Source: Pseudoduganella dura (GTDB lineage Bacteria; Pseudomonadota; Gammaproteobacteria; Burkholderiales; Burkholderiaceae_D). Taken from it: 64,000 nt of DNA. Below, piece by piece: positions 35,888 through 44,171 of the stretch. How positions within the stretch are numbered: the first letter of the stretch is position 1; every line of letters starts with the position of its first letter. The position numbers were made by a program, and so were the translations under genes. The notes under the pieces are model-generated. The model was not told the origin of the DNA. It ran no database searches and worked only from the letters and a program-made list of their open reading frames with translations. The stretch is from positions 2,976,001 to 3,040,000 of the forward strand of contig NZ_WNWM01000002.1 of the NCBI RefSeq assembly GCF_009727155.1, given 5' to 3'.

Positions 35888-35938
35888 ATCCAACCGATAT
35901 ATAGCACACTATCTAATAGCATAAAAAGAGAGCCCGCC

Positions 35939-36952
35939 ATGAACACCACCAAAACCATCCTCGCCGCCGCCCTGCTGGCCGCCACCGCAACGCAGGCAGC
36001 TGCCGCCGCCCTCCCCGGCGTCGAGCGCCAGACCGCCGCCTTTCTCCAGGCGATCGAAGGCGGCAAGCCGATCGAGCAGATGACACCGCAGGAAGCGCGC
36101 GCCGTGCTGGCGGGCGCCCAGGCCGGGGCAAACGTCAAACTGCCCGCGGCCGACGTGAGCGAGAAGACCGTCACGCTGGACGGCAAGCCGGTCAAGCTGA
36201 CGATCGTGCGCCCGGCTGGCGCGAAGGGGCAGGTGCCGGCGTTCATGTTCTTCCACGGCGGCGGCTGGGTACTGGGCGACTATCCGACCCATGAACGCCT
36301 GGTGCGCGACCTGGTGGCCGGTTCCGGCGCGGCGGCGGTGTTCGTCAACTACACGCCTTCCCCCGAAGCGGGATACGGGGTGGCGATCAACCAGGCCTAT
36401 GGCGCGACCCGCTGGGTCGCCGCGCACGGCGGCGAGATCGGCGTGGACGGCAAGCGCCTGGCGGTGGCCGGCAACAGCGTGGGCGGCAACATGGCGGCGG
36501 TGGTCAGCCTGATGGCCAAGGACCGGGGCGGTCCGGCCCTGCGCGCCCAGGTGCTGCTGTGGCCCGTGACGGATGCGAACTTCGACACGCCGTCGTACCG
36601 GCAGTATGCGGACGGCCACTTCCTGACGAAGAACATGATGACCTGGTTCTGGGACAACTACACCCGCGACGCGGCGGCCCGCAGGGAGATCACCGCGTCG
36701 CCGCTGCAGGCCGGCATCGAACAGCTGAAAGGCTTGCCGCCCACGCTGATCCAGACCGCCGAATTCGACGTGCTGCGCGACGAAGGCGAAGCCTATGGCC
36801 GCAAGCTCGATGCCGCCGGCGTGGAGGTGAAATCGGTGCGCTACAACGGCATGATCCACGACTTCGGGCTGCTCAACGCGCTCTCCGACGTGCCGGCGGT
36901 GCGCGGTGCGATAAGCCAGGCGGCGAACGAGTTGAAAGTGCGTCTGAAGTAA
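35939..36952 (+). CDS. Alpha/beta hydrolase, hormone-sensitive-lipase type, exported
   Basis: Esterase of 337 residues with a signal peptide (about 1-24). The GDXG/HSL family marks are present: oxyanion FFHGGGWVLGDY (His-Gly-Gly-Gly at 106-109), nucleophile Ser180 in VAGNSVGGNM, Asp in AEFDVLRDEGEAYG and His in GMIHDF. GAGAG precedes ATG 35939. Proteins of this kind cleave small acyl esters; nothing points to a definite substrate. The end of the gene is followed by a hairpin (GGGACAG / CTGTCCC, 36966-36993) without a T-run. Confidence 0.87.
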   Translation: MNTTKTILAAALLAATATQAAAAALPGVERQTAAFLQAIEGGKPIEQMTPQEARAVLAGAQAGANVKLPAADVSEKTVTLDGKPVKLTIVRPAGAKGQVPAFMFFHGGGWVLGDYPTHERLVRDLVAGSGAAAVFVNYTPSPEAGYGVAINQAYGATRWVAAHGGEIGVDGKRLAVAGNSVGGNMAAVVSLMAKDRGGPALRAQVLLWPVTDANFDTPSYRQYADGHFLTKNMMTWFWDNYTRDAAARREITASPLQAGIEQLKGLPPTLIQTAEFDVLRDEGEAYGRKLDAAGVEVKSVRYNGMIHDFGLLNALSDVPAVRGAISQAANELKVRLK

Positions 36953-37200
36953 GAGCGTCGAGGGCGGGACAGAACAGTAATTTTGTCCTGTCCCGGTGGC
37001 TGCTGTCGGAAACGAAAAATTTGACGCAAATGATTCGACATTGTCGTCATCAGATGCGTCGGAATCGGGTTTGTTTGACACGGCGCTTTCGGAGGCGGAA
37101 AGACGCGCTCAGGAATAGCTGCATGCCACCGTTGTTCGAACGCGAATTTCCGATTCCGCCCCATTGCGGACATTCGCGCAAAAAGATAAACGAGGCGACG
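36953..37200. other. Non-coding spacer with decayed sequence
   Basis: No convincing gene is visible. It begins with a weak hairpin (GGGACAG / CTGTCCC). A minus-strand frame crosses it but runs on into the esterase gene and has a composition unlike a real protein. The stretch looks like intergenic debris to the left of the palindromic element at 37201. Confidence 0.5.
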
Positions 37201-37365
37201 CTAGTGTGGTGAATCATAAATTCGTTGATTAATAAATTTGACGAAATCGTCTCAAGACAAGGCGGAAATGTATGGTAAGGCCGGGGCCTTTCCGTGCATT
37301 TTCAACGCAGTATTGGGGCGATTCTCGTCGGATTTATTCAACGAATTTGTGATTCGGCACACTAG
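37201..37365. mobile_element. MITE-like 165-bp imperfect palindrome
   Basis: The whole segment is one long imperfect inverted repeat. The left arm begins CTAGTGTGGTGAATCATAAA and the right arm, read on the other strand, begins CTAGTGTGCCGAATCACAAA; both continue through TTCGTTGA, ATAAAT, GACGA and a distant AAATG.A.GG. The centre is TAAGGCCGGGGCCTTT. Both ends are CTAG. It has no coding capacity, so it resembles a miniature inverted-repeat element moved by a transposase elsewhere. Its right end supplies the stop codon of the minus-strand frame beside it. Confidence 0.72.
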
Positions 37366-37820
37366 GACCACGTGATGTTTGCATTCCATGGGAAGCCGCG
37401 TAGACCGTATCGGCTAACTTCAGGATCATCCAGATGAGCTTGGCTACATAAGCTTTGCCAGCCGTGACCTGACTGACATGCCACCCCGTTGAACCAGTCA
37501 TGGACATCAAGAAGAAAATCTGCTGGATCGTCATACATCATCAACAATTCGATGAGATCGATCTGAAGCCTTGATTCCAGGACAGCCGATGAAAGAAACT
37601 CCTCCCACTCGCGTAGCACGTTAGCGTTCGCCGCTCCAAGCGCGGCCTCTAAGCCAGTTCGACAAGAGGCATAGGTAGCGCGCGCCTTCTCAAGGGATGA
37701 GAAAAAGGTAGGAATTTTCTCAAGTACTTCGTTACCTTCCTCATCGGTGCAGGGCACGTCATCGAAGGTGTCGGAAATACCGCCACTGAAACCCCTCGTT
37801 CGGCCATGTTGGGCAGCCAC
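37362..37820 (-). pseudogene. Unrecognised C-terminal reading frame, shifted relative to the DUF2750 gene
   Basis: A frame of up to 152 codons that overlaps the 3' part of the DUF2750 gene by about 170 bases in another frame. After the overlap it reads like a real, acidic helical protein (VPCTDEEGNEVLEKI, REWEEFLSS, LIELLMMYDDPADFLLDVHDWFN), so coding capacity moves from one frame to the other. Its stop codon is in the terminal CTAG of the palindromic element, so its end may have been replaced on insertion. It could be the frameshifted remainder of the neighbour or a separate overlapping gene. I do not recognise the family. GC content is clearly below that of the window. Confidence 0.45.
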
Positions 37821-38092
37821 TCGTCAGTGAACTTGTGAATGTCAATCTCGGCAGGGAAGCTTCCGGCCCAAGTCTCCGTTGCGCAGGCTTGCGCGTAGTC
37901 GGGATGTGGCCACACAGGAAATCCTGGTGCGCCCGTGTCGTCTGCCAATGCTACCCACCCGGTTGCATCACGAAGGCCCCATGGACGTTCGCAGTCTGCA
38001 GCGCGGCCGATGAAGTGCTTAAATCTCGCGGGTCCGGCCGATGCCAGCAATGCCGTGCGCTGCGATTGAGGCAGTTCAGATGGTGGAATCAT
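37649..38092 (-). CDS. DUF2750 domain protein, probably frameshifted
   Basis: The first 110 residues match the DUF2750 family: RFKHFIGRAADCERPWGLRDATGWVALADD, then FPVWPHPDYAQACATETW, EIDIHKFTDEWLPNM and VSVAVFPTPS. Members are about 120 residues and of unknown function. After FPTPS the frame continues with an unlikely Arg/Pro-rich tail (to 147 residues) while the frame at 37362-37820 becomes protein-like, so a one-base shift near 37750-37790 is probable. ATG 38092 is chosen because AAAGG lies six bases upstream; the frame stays open to 38287. It lies in a low-GC accessory patch beside hipBA. Confidence 0.65.
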   Translation of the reverse strand: MIPPSELPQSQRTALLASAGPARFKHFIGRAADCERPWGLRDATGWVALADDTGAPGFPVWPHPDYAQACATETWAGSFPAEIDIHKFTDEWLPNMAERGVSVAVFPTPSMTCPAPMRKVTKYLRKFLPFSHPLRRRALPMPLVELA

Positions 38093-38283
38093 AATCATCC
38101 TTTTGTGGTCGAAAAGGTCCGCTCTTGCCCGAAAGCAGCCTATCACGGCAACCGCGCCGAACATAAAATGAATTCCTGACGCCAAGGAGAACCATGCAGA
38201 AGCCTTCGATTTTCGAGTCATAGAAGTTGGAGCATCGTGATCCCTTGCAGAGATAAGGCACGCTGTGAACGCCCACTCTGTTT

Positions 38284-39531
38284 TCAACGGCCAAGGGCTT
38301 TCATATTTTCCCGCAGCCGCTCAAGCAGCAGTTGCTGCCAGTGAGGCTCCAGCAAATGGGCGGTATCATCGAATCCTTTGCGTATCCGGACAAGTAGTGA
38401 GTCCAGATACCGTTCCGCTTCTTCTCCATTGGCAAATCCGAACCGCCGTGCATCTGCCAGCGCTGAAGTGCGGCAAATATCGAATCGCCCCATCGACATC
38501 TGCAACATCAACACGCCGGGTGTTTCGACGGGATTCGGTACCACGTCGAACGCCGGTGCAAGCCGCCAGCGCTTCTGTTCATGGCGATAGAAAACGGCGT
38601 GGTTACGCACATGGTCGTCGTCATTGCCGCATAGTGCGTTGAAGACCATGCGGCCGAACAGCTCGGTGCGGTCTTCGGCGGGTGCGCCAATTCTCCGCAA
38701 TTCCTCCGCCAGGCGGGGATAGCTCCAACGATCCGCATGCGCCGCGCCGCCCGGATACTCGGCCTGCAACAGCGACGCCGCGCTCACGCACATGCGACGC
38801 TGGTGATGTTCGCGGTCGAACCGAAGTACGCGCACGGCACTGCGGGCAGCCGTTGCGCCATGAAAGACTGTCTGCACAAAATCCAGCCCGCTTGCTGCGC
38901 CCCACTGCTGTGCCATGTGTTCGAGACGGGGGATATCCGCCACGTCGGTTGCAATCTGTGGTTTGACAAGCCAATACCTGCCGGCCTCGTCCTGCACCGT
39001 CGCCTTTGGACGGGCGCCACCGACACTGGCGGTCTGCACGAGACGCTTTCTCAATCTCGCGTCGATGGCCGGCCTGTGCTCGCTCATGGCATTGAGCTCC
39101 TCGACCACAAGCGCCAGTTGCGGCAGCCTCGGGCTCGACAATGCGGCAACCGAAGGTTTTTTGCCCGTACCAAAGGCAAGCGCCCCCCACCGGTCAGCAT
39201 TATTTGCGAGTACGAGGTAGCGCAGCAGGGGTGTTCCCTCCGGAAGGTCATGCTCTCGCCGCAACAGCGCCTGGCCCCAGGCGTCCGGGCATGCATCCCT
39301 CAGCACGTCGTGCAAACCCTGGTAGCGTTCCGCCGTCCATTCGGTATCGCTGCTGAACGGCAGGTTTACCGGATCGATCGGCCACGCCAGGCCGGCGTCC
39401 ACATAGCTAGGCGCGTATCTGAACGTGCCATTCATCGTCTCTGCCGGCTTCAGATAACGGCCCGCCGTTACCCACTCGCCGGTGTCAGGACGCTGGAGGT
39501 AGACGAAGACCGGCTTAGAAGTAGTCACCAT
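38284..39531 (-). CDS. hipA: HipA-family toxin kinase
   Basis: Serine/threonine kinase toxin of 415 residues. The HipA N-terminal domain (about 1-125) precedes the kinase core with SVGGARPKATV (P-loop-like segment, 169-179), ATP-site Lys in YWLVKPQ, the catalytic loop NALCGNDDDHVRNHAVFY (298-315) and the metal Asp in LAPAFDVVP. Escherichia coli HipA phosphorylates GltX; the target here is unknown. Its start overlaps the antitoxin gene by 17 bases. The pair sits in an accessory patch next to a broken gene and a palindromic element. Confidence 0.93.
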   Translation of the reverse strand: MVTTSKPVFVYLQRPDTGEWVTAGRYLKPAETMNGTFRYAPSYVDAGLAWPIDPVNLPFSSDTEWTAERYQGLHDVLRDACPDAWGQALLRREHDLPEGTPLLRYLVLANNADRWGALAFGTGKKPSVAALSSPRLPQLALVVEELNAMSEHRPAIDARLRKRLVQTASVGGARPKATVQDEAGRYWLVKPQIATDVADIPRLEHMAQQWGAASGLDFVQTVFHGATAARSAVRVLRFDREHHQRRMCVSAASLLQAEYPGGAAHADRWSYPRLAEELRRIGAPAEDRTELFGRMVFNALCGNDDDHVRNHAVFYRHEQKRWRLAPAFDVVPNPVETPGVLMLQMSMGRFDICRTSALADARRFGFANGEEAERYLDSLLVRIRKGFDDTAHLLEPHWQQLLLERLRENMKALGR

Positions 39532-39847
39532 CGTCCTCTCCCCGCTCTAGCTTGCCGCGCCTGACTCGATGACCCGTTACAGTGCCGAGAGAAACGTGCA
39601 ATGCTGGCACAGCCTCGTCGAACAAGCCGAGCATGAGGAGCGCTGTCAGATACGTGCCGGCTGCAGCGCCCGGGTCGCCGCGTTCCAGGCGACGCAATGT
39701 GGCTTCCGATATGCCTATCCTTTCGCACAAGTCTGCAACGGTGATGCGTTGTTTCAAGCGCGCGGCCCGAATCGAACGCCCCCAGGCGACCAGGCGTTCC
39801 TGTACCAGGGTTGGCGTGACATCTGAACTGGAGAGCTTTTTCGGCAT
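39515..39847 (-). CDS. hipB: HipB-like antitoxin, XRE family
   Basis: DNA-binding antitoxin of 110 residues. One Xre-type helix-turn-helix (about 25-80) is seen in RSIRAARLKQRITVADLCERIGISEATLRRLERGDPG, quoted here by its outline. The C-terminal tail LERGEDDGDYF is acidic. It should neutralise HipA and repress its own promoter. A palindrome covering the promoter region lies just upstream (39873-39911). Confidence 0.9.
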   Translation of the reverse strand: MPKKLSSSDVTPTLVQERLVAWGRSIRAARLKQRITVADLCERIGISEATLRRLERGDPGAAAGTYLTALLMLGLFDEAVPALHVSLGTVTGHRVRRGKLERGEDDGDYF

Positions 39848-39872
39848 TCGCTGATGATACCACCACCCCCCT

Positions 39873-39911
39873 CATAGATAGACTTTTATGGCTTATAAGA
39901 AGTAATCTATG
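39873..39911 (-). promoter_or_regulatory. Candidate hipBA operator/promoter palindrome
   Basis: Inverted arms CATAGAT..ACTT and AAGT..ATCTATG frame an AT-rich core containing TTATAAG. On the minus strand a TATAAG -10 (39897-39892) falls inside it, with TTGGGG 15 bases further upstream. A repressor bound here would block transcription, as expected for autoregulated HipB. Assigned by eye. Confidence 0.55.
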
Positions 39912-40008
39912 ACCCCAATCCATGAAATGCGCTTCAGTCCAGCTAGAGGGAACCTTCCTTGCCAAAATGACCGTCGTACTTCAGGATCGCGCCTTTTATG
40001 GGATTCCG

Positions 40009-40551
40009 ATGAACCTGTGGTTCCGCCTGCTGTACCTGCTGATCAGCACCCCGTTCCGACCGAAGCTGGCCGCGCCGCACGGTGTCTCGCGCCTGCATTT
40101 CCGCGTGTGGTTCAACGACCTCGACACGAACGGCCACGTGAACAACGGCCGCTACTGGACCCTGTTCGACCTGGGCCGCACCGACATCATGCTGCGCATG
40201 GGTTTGCTGGGCGCCGTGATGAAGAACAAATGGATGCCGATCGTGGGCGGCGGCGCGATCCGCTTCCGGCGCGAACTGCGGCTGTTCCAGTCGTTCGTGC
40301 TCGAGACCCGGATCGTGGCGTGGACCGACAACCGGGTGGTGTTCGAACAGCGCATCCTGGCCGAGGGCGACGTGGTGGCGACGCGGGCGCTGGTGCTGGC
40401 CGGGCTGTACGACCGCAAGCGGCGCGGCTTCGTGCCGGTCGATACGATCTTCGAAAGCGTGGGCGTGACGGGTGTGTCGTCGCCGGAAATCGATGCCGCC
40501 GTGCAGGCGATGCTCGATCTGGACGCGGCGATGAAGCTAAACGCCGACTGA
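40009..40551 (+). CDS. Acyl-CoA thioesterase family protein (4HBT-like)
   Basis: Hot-dog-fold thioesterase of 180 residues. The hallmark VWFNDLDTNGHVNNGRYWTLFDLGRTDI includes the catalytic-type Asp and the HVNNGRY motif. The N-terminus MNLWFRLLYLLISTPFRP is hydrophobic and may lie on the membrane. ATGs at 39922 and 39967 are also in frame; 40009 is preferred since homologues begin at MNLW, although no strong ribosome site is seen at any of the three. It converges on the FAD oxidoreductase gene, with 28 bases between stops. Substrate unknown. Confidence 0.83.
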   Translation: MNLWFRLLYLLISTPFRPKLAAPHGVSRLHFRVWFNDLDTNGHVNNGRYWTLFDLGRTDIMLRMGLLGAVMKNKWMPIVGGGAIRFRRELRLFQSFVLETRIVAWTDNRVVFEQRILAEGDVVATRALVLAGLYDRKRRGFVPVDTIFESVGVTGVSSPEIDAAVQAMLDLDAAMKLNAD

Positions 40552-40579
40552 CCGGCAGCGTGGCTGGTATCCCGATTCG

Positions 40580-42199
40580 CTAGGCCAGCGCGTTGCGCGC
40601 CGCCTGCCACCCCCACCACGACGCTTCCTCGAACACGGAAAACCCCGACAGGTCCGAGTGGGCGAACAGGATCGGCCCATGCGCATCGCGCAAGGCCTGA
40701 ATACCGGCGTTCGACAGGAACCCCGGCAGCGGCGCCGCCATCGCGTGGGCCCGCAAGGTGATGTCGGCGCGCTGCACGCAGCCATCGAACGCGCTGCCAT
40801 ACGCGGCGCGCAGGTCGGTGGCGGCCAGCGCCAGCAGTTCCTCGGCGCTCGCGGTCTGCAGCCACTTGCGCGCCTCGACCGGATCGCGATCCGACAGCGC
40901 GACATAGCTGGTGAACACGGTCTGCGCCGGCGGCTGCCGGCGGATATCCTGGTGCGTGGACACCACATAGCCGAGGCCCTTCGTGCCGTGCACCACGTTG
41001 TCCCATGACAGCGGCGCCTCCGGCAACTCTTCGGGAAAGCGGTCCAGCAGAAAATTCGTCACCAGCCATGGCGCATAGGCGGGCATGTGCCTGGCAGGAT
41101 CGAAACCATACTGCGCGATATTGTCGACCACGCGGCTGGCCACGAACAGCGGCATCGCGCAGATCGCCTTGCGGGCGCGAACCAGGTACGTGCGCGGCTT
41201 GCCGGCTTCGAGGGTGAAGCACAATGCCTCGACGCGTCCGTTCACCTCCTTGACGCTGGCGACGGTGCCGGCCATGCGCCGCGCACCGGTGCGTTTCGCC
41301 AGCTGTTCCGCCAGGGGCTGCAGGCCGCCCGGCCACGTGAGCCATGCGCCGCCCTCGGCGTTCGACGCCTCGCCGCCGCGTGCGCAGAAATAATGCAGCC
41401 CGGCCCAGGCGGATACGCGGTCGATGCCGATGCCGTAATCGTCGCGGCAGCAGTAATCGAGGTACCACAGCAGGGTGGGTGCCCGGTAGCTGTTCTGTTC
41501 CAGCCAGGCCTTGAACGTGATGCTGTCGAGCCGGCGCCAGGCCGGGTCGTTCGATGCGTGCGCGGCCGGCAGCGTGAAGACCTTGAGGCGGTCGGCGCCG
41601 CGCATGGCATGCAGCTTTTCCATCTCGGCGTTGAAGCGGGCATGTTCGGCCAGCTCGGCCGCGGGCACGCCGTCACGCGGCGCGATGCCCTCCTGCCACT
41701 TGCCCCCGTACAGCAGCCGTTCGTGCGGCGCGTGCAGGATCAGCTTCTCGTCGTATTGCGGCCTGGGGCCGTATGGATCGCGCGTGATGATGCCCAGGTC
41801 GTACAGCAGGTGCCGCACGTGCAGGCACTCCTGCGGCGGAATCGGCAGGTAGTGGGCGCCGGTCGGATAGGCCAGTGCCCCGTGGGCGCCGCCGGCCGCG
41901 TTGCCGAACGGCTCCGGGCCGTCGACCATCAGCACGTCCCCGACGCCTTCGCGGTGCAGCTTCCACGCCGCCGTGAGGCCGGCGATGCCGGAACCGAGGA
42001 CCGCGACATCGGCGTCGATCACGCTGGAAGGCGGGGGCAATGCCTGGCGGTCGCGCAAATAATGGCCTTCGGCGCGGCCGGGATGGTGCACGTCGGGTTT
42101 GATTTCCCGCCAGCGCCCGTAAGCGGCAATGCCGGCGGCGGCGGCGGCGCCACCGGCTCCGAGAGCGGCGGTCCAGCGCAGGAAAGAACGGCGTTGCAT
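40580..42199 (-). CDS. FAD-dependent oxidoreductase, amine-oxidase-like, Tat signal
   Basis: Flavoprotein of 539 residues. The N-terminus has a twin-arginine-like QRRSFLRW followed by a hydrophobic stretch (to about 28), so it is probably exported by Tat or anchored. The Rossmann dinucleotide motif VAVLGSGIAGLTAAW (69-74 for GSGIAG) opens the flavin domain, and HSDLSGFSVFEEASWWGW closes it, as in NAD(P)-binding amine-oxidase-like proteins. It lies seven bases after the membrane-fused spermidine synthase gene and is surely co-transcribed, so a polyamine or polyamine-derived substrate is a good guess. Confidence 0.85.
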   Translation of the reverse strand: MQRRSFLRWTAALGAGGAAAAAGIAAYGRWREIKPDVHHPGRAEGHYLRDRQALPPPSSVIDADVAVLGSGIAGLTAAWKLHREGVGDVLMVDGPEPFGNAAGGAHGALAYPTGAHYLPIPPQECLHVRHLLYDLGIITRDPYGPRPQYDEKLILHAPHERLLYGGKWQEGIAPRDGVPAAELAEHARFNAEMEKLHAMRGADRLKVFTLPAAHASNDPAWRRLDSITFKAWLEQNSYRAPTLLWYLDYCCRDDYGIGIDRVSAWAGLHYFCARGGEASNAEGGAWLTWPGGLQPLAEQLAKRTGARRMAGTVASVKEVNGRVEALCFTLEAGKPRTYLVRARKAICAMPLFVASRVVDNIAQYGFDPARHMPAYAPWLVTNFLLDRFPEELPEAPLSWDNVVHGTKGLGYVVSTHQDIRRQPPAQTVFTSYVALSDRDPVEARKWLQTASAEELLALAATDLRAAYGSAFDGCVQRADITLRAHAMAAPLPGFLSNAGIQALRDAHGPILFAHSDLSGFSVFEEASWWGWQAARNALA

Positions 42200-42206
42200 C
42201 GTTACC

Positions 42207-43718
42207 TCAGCGTATGGTGCGGTGCCAGTCCTGCTCGAACTCGTGCACCAGCGATTGGGTGTTCAGGCGGTTGGGCGCCATCTTCAGCGGCTGCATGTCC
42301 GGCGGGAAGCTGAACATCGCCGCCGTGGTGGCGCCGTTCAGGAAACGCATCGGCAGCCGGTACGAAGCCGGCGGCGTGAACGTGCCCTGCGGCGAAGCGA
42401 GGATGAAACCCCATTCGCCGAACGACGGCACATACGCATGATACGGGTACGTGCGCATTCCTGTTTCGCGCAGCGTGGCATCGATGGTCCAGAACGCGTG
42501 CGGCGCGAAGAACGGCGAGGTCGACTGCACGACCACCAGGCCGTTGGCCGCCAGGTGATGCCGCAGCATGCTGTAGAACGGCACCGAATACAGTTTGCCC
42601 AGCGCGAAGCTGGAGGGATCGGGGAAATCGACGATGACGGCATCGAACATCTCGTCCGTCTGCCGCAGCCACACGGCGGCGTCGGCGTTGATCACCTTTA
42701 CGCGGGGGTCCGACAGCGACTTGTGATTCAGCGCGGCCAGTTCGGCGCGCGACCTGAAGGCCGCGGTCATCGCCGGATCGAGGTCGACCAGCGTCACCGC
42801 CTCGATGTTCCTGTAGCGCAGGATCTCGCGCAAGGCAAGACCGTCGCCGCCGCCCAGCACCAGTACCCGTTTTGCCCATGGCAGCTGCTGCAGCGCCGGA
42901 TGCACCAGCGCCTCGTGATAGCGGTATTCGTCGCGCGACGAGAACTGCAGGTTGCCATTGATGTACAGCCGCGTGTCATCCTTCCAGCGCGTGATGACGA
43001 GGCGCTGGTAAGGCGTGGTGGTGGCATACACGATCTCGTCGCCGAACAGCGAATGCTCGCCGAACTGCGTGAGGCGGTCCGCGCTGGCGAAGCCGAACGC
43101 CAGCAGCACCAGCACGGCGCAGGCACGCAGCGTGCGGCCGGCCAGGCCCGTGAGCTCGGCGCGGAACACGTGGATCGTCCACAGCCCCACGCCGATGTTG
43201 AGCATGCCGAACAGGTAGCCGGTGCGCACCAGGCCGAGATACGGCGCCAGCACCAGCGGGAACAGCAGCGACACGGCCAGCGCGCCCAGGTAATCGAACG
43301 TGAGCACGCGGCTGACGATTTCCGCGAACTCCGTCTGGCGCGCGTTCAGTGCCCGCATCACCAGCGGCACCTCCATGCCGACCAGCATGCCGATCATGAA
43401 CACCAGCACATACAGCAGCAGCCGGAACGGCGCGGCCATCCACGAGAAGGTGAGGAACAGCAGGGCGGCCGACACGCCGCCGATCAGGCCGATGGCCAGT
43501 TCGATGTCGACGAAGCGCGCCAGCACGTGCTCGTCCTTCACGTATTTCGACAGGTGGGCGCCGACGCCCATCGCGAACAGGTAGCAGCCGATGATGGTGG
43601 AAAACTGCAGCACCGAGTCGCCCAGCAGGTAGCTCGAGAGCGCGCCGGCGATCAGTTCATAAGCCAGGCCGCATGAGGCGACGACGAACACGGACAGGAT
43701 CAGAATTTTTTTGTTCAT
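42207..43718 (-). CDS. Spermidine synthase with N-terminal membrane domain
   Basis: Protein of 503 residues. Residues 1-210 hold about seven membrane segments (around 5-27, 43-60, 73-92, 97-118, 140-160, 165-185, 197-212). Residues 225-503 are an aminopropyltransferase fold: YRYHEALVHPAL, AdoMet-type site VLVLGGGDGLALREIL (GGGDG at 289-293), LVDLDPAM, and the catalytic-type VIVDFPDPSS at about 361-370. Ordinary SpeE lacks the membrane part and has DSTDP here. It is divergent from a five-gene run ending in speD, which would supply its aminopropyl donor. The membrane domain suggests polyamine production at, or export across, the membrane. Confidence 0.9.
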   Translation of the reverse strand: MNKKILILSVFVVASCGLAYELIAGALSSYLLGDSVLQFSTIIGCYLFAMGVGAHLSKYVKDEHVLARFVDIELAIGLIGGVSAALLFLTFSWMAAPFRLLLYVLVFMIGMLVGMEVPLVMRALNARQTEFAEIVSRVLTFDYLGALAVSLLFPLVLAPYLGLVRTGYLFGMLNIGVGLWTIHVFRAELTGLAGRTLRACAVLVLLAFGFASADRLTQFGEHSLFGDEIVYATTTPYQRLVITRWKDDTRLYINGNLQFSSRDEYRYHEALVHPALQQLPWAKRVLVLGGGDGLALREILRYRNIEAVTLVDLDPAMTAAFRSRAELAALNHKSLSDPRVKVINADAAVWLRQTDEMFDAVIVDFPDPSSFALGKLYSVPFYSMLRHHLAANGLVVVQSTSPFFAPHAFWTIDATLRETGMRTYPYHAYVPSFGEWGFILASPQGTFTPPASYRLPMRFLNGATTAAMFSFPPDMQPLKMAPNRLNTQSLVHEFEQDWHRTIR

Positions 43719-43773
43719 CGGCCGGCAACTGGATTATCATGTTTCTCTATTTACAAGTTTGCTACTATAAGCC

Positions 43774-44160
43774 ATGTTTGCCGTTGCCAACTACCTGATC
43801 CACCTGTGCATCGCCGCGGCCCTGCTTGCCGTGTTCTTCAAGGCCTACACATGGATGACGCCTTATGACGAGGTGCACCTGATCCGGCAAGGCAACCACG
43901 CCGCGGCACTGTCGCTGGGCGGCGCGCTGCTGGGCTTTTCGCTGACGATCGCCTCGGGCCTGCTGCACACGCGGAACTACCAGGAATTCTTTGCATGGGC
44001 CTTCGGCGCGATGGTCGTACAGGCGCTGGCGTATGCCGTGACCACGCGCGCGCTGAAAATGGCCAAAGACCAGATCGAGGCCGGCAACAGCGCGTTCGGC
44101 GCGCTGCTCGGCACGATTTCCCTTTCCATCGGCGGCATCAATGCCGCCTGTATTTCCTGA
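43774..44160 (+). CDS. DUF350 membrane protein
   Basis: Small inner-membrane protein of 128 residues with four hydrophobic segments (about 3-27, 45-68, 72-95, 105-127) of the DUF350/YjfL family. GNHAAALSLGGALLGFSLTIAS is the family core. Function unknown; relatives lie next to PspA-like and polyamine-modifying genes in Escherichia coli (yjfIJKLMC). It is the first gene of a five-gene unit with spacings of 11, 5, -4 and -4 bases. The start is 55 bases from the divergent spermidine synthase gene. Confidence 0.9.
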   Translation: MFAVANYLIHLCIAAALLAVFFKAYTWMTPYDEVHLIRQGNHAAALSLGGALLGFSLTIASGLLHTRNYQEFFAWAFGAMVVQALAYAVTTRALKMAKDQIEAGNSAFGALLGTISLSIGGINAACIS

Positions 44161-44171
44161 AGGAGCCCGCG

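Noticed and set aside
36841..37173. 110-codon minus-strand frame at the end of the esterase gene
   Set aside because: It overlaps the esterase gene in antisense and then runs through debris; no domain, signal or ribosome site.
43766..43770. TATAA just before the DUF350 start as a -10 box
   Set aside because: It lies three bases from the ATG, so transcription would begin inside the gene.
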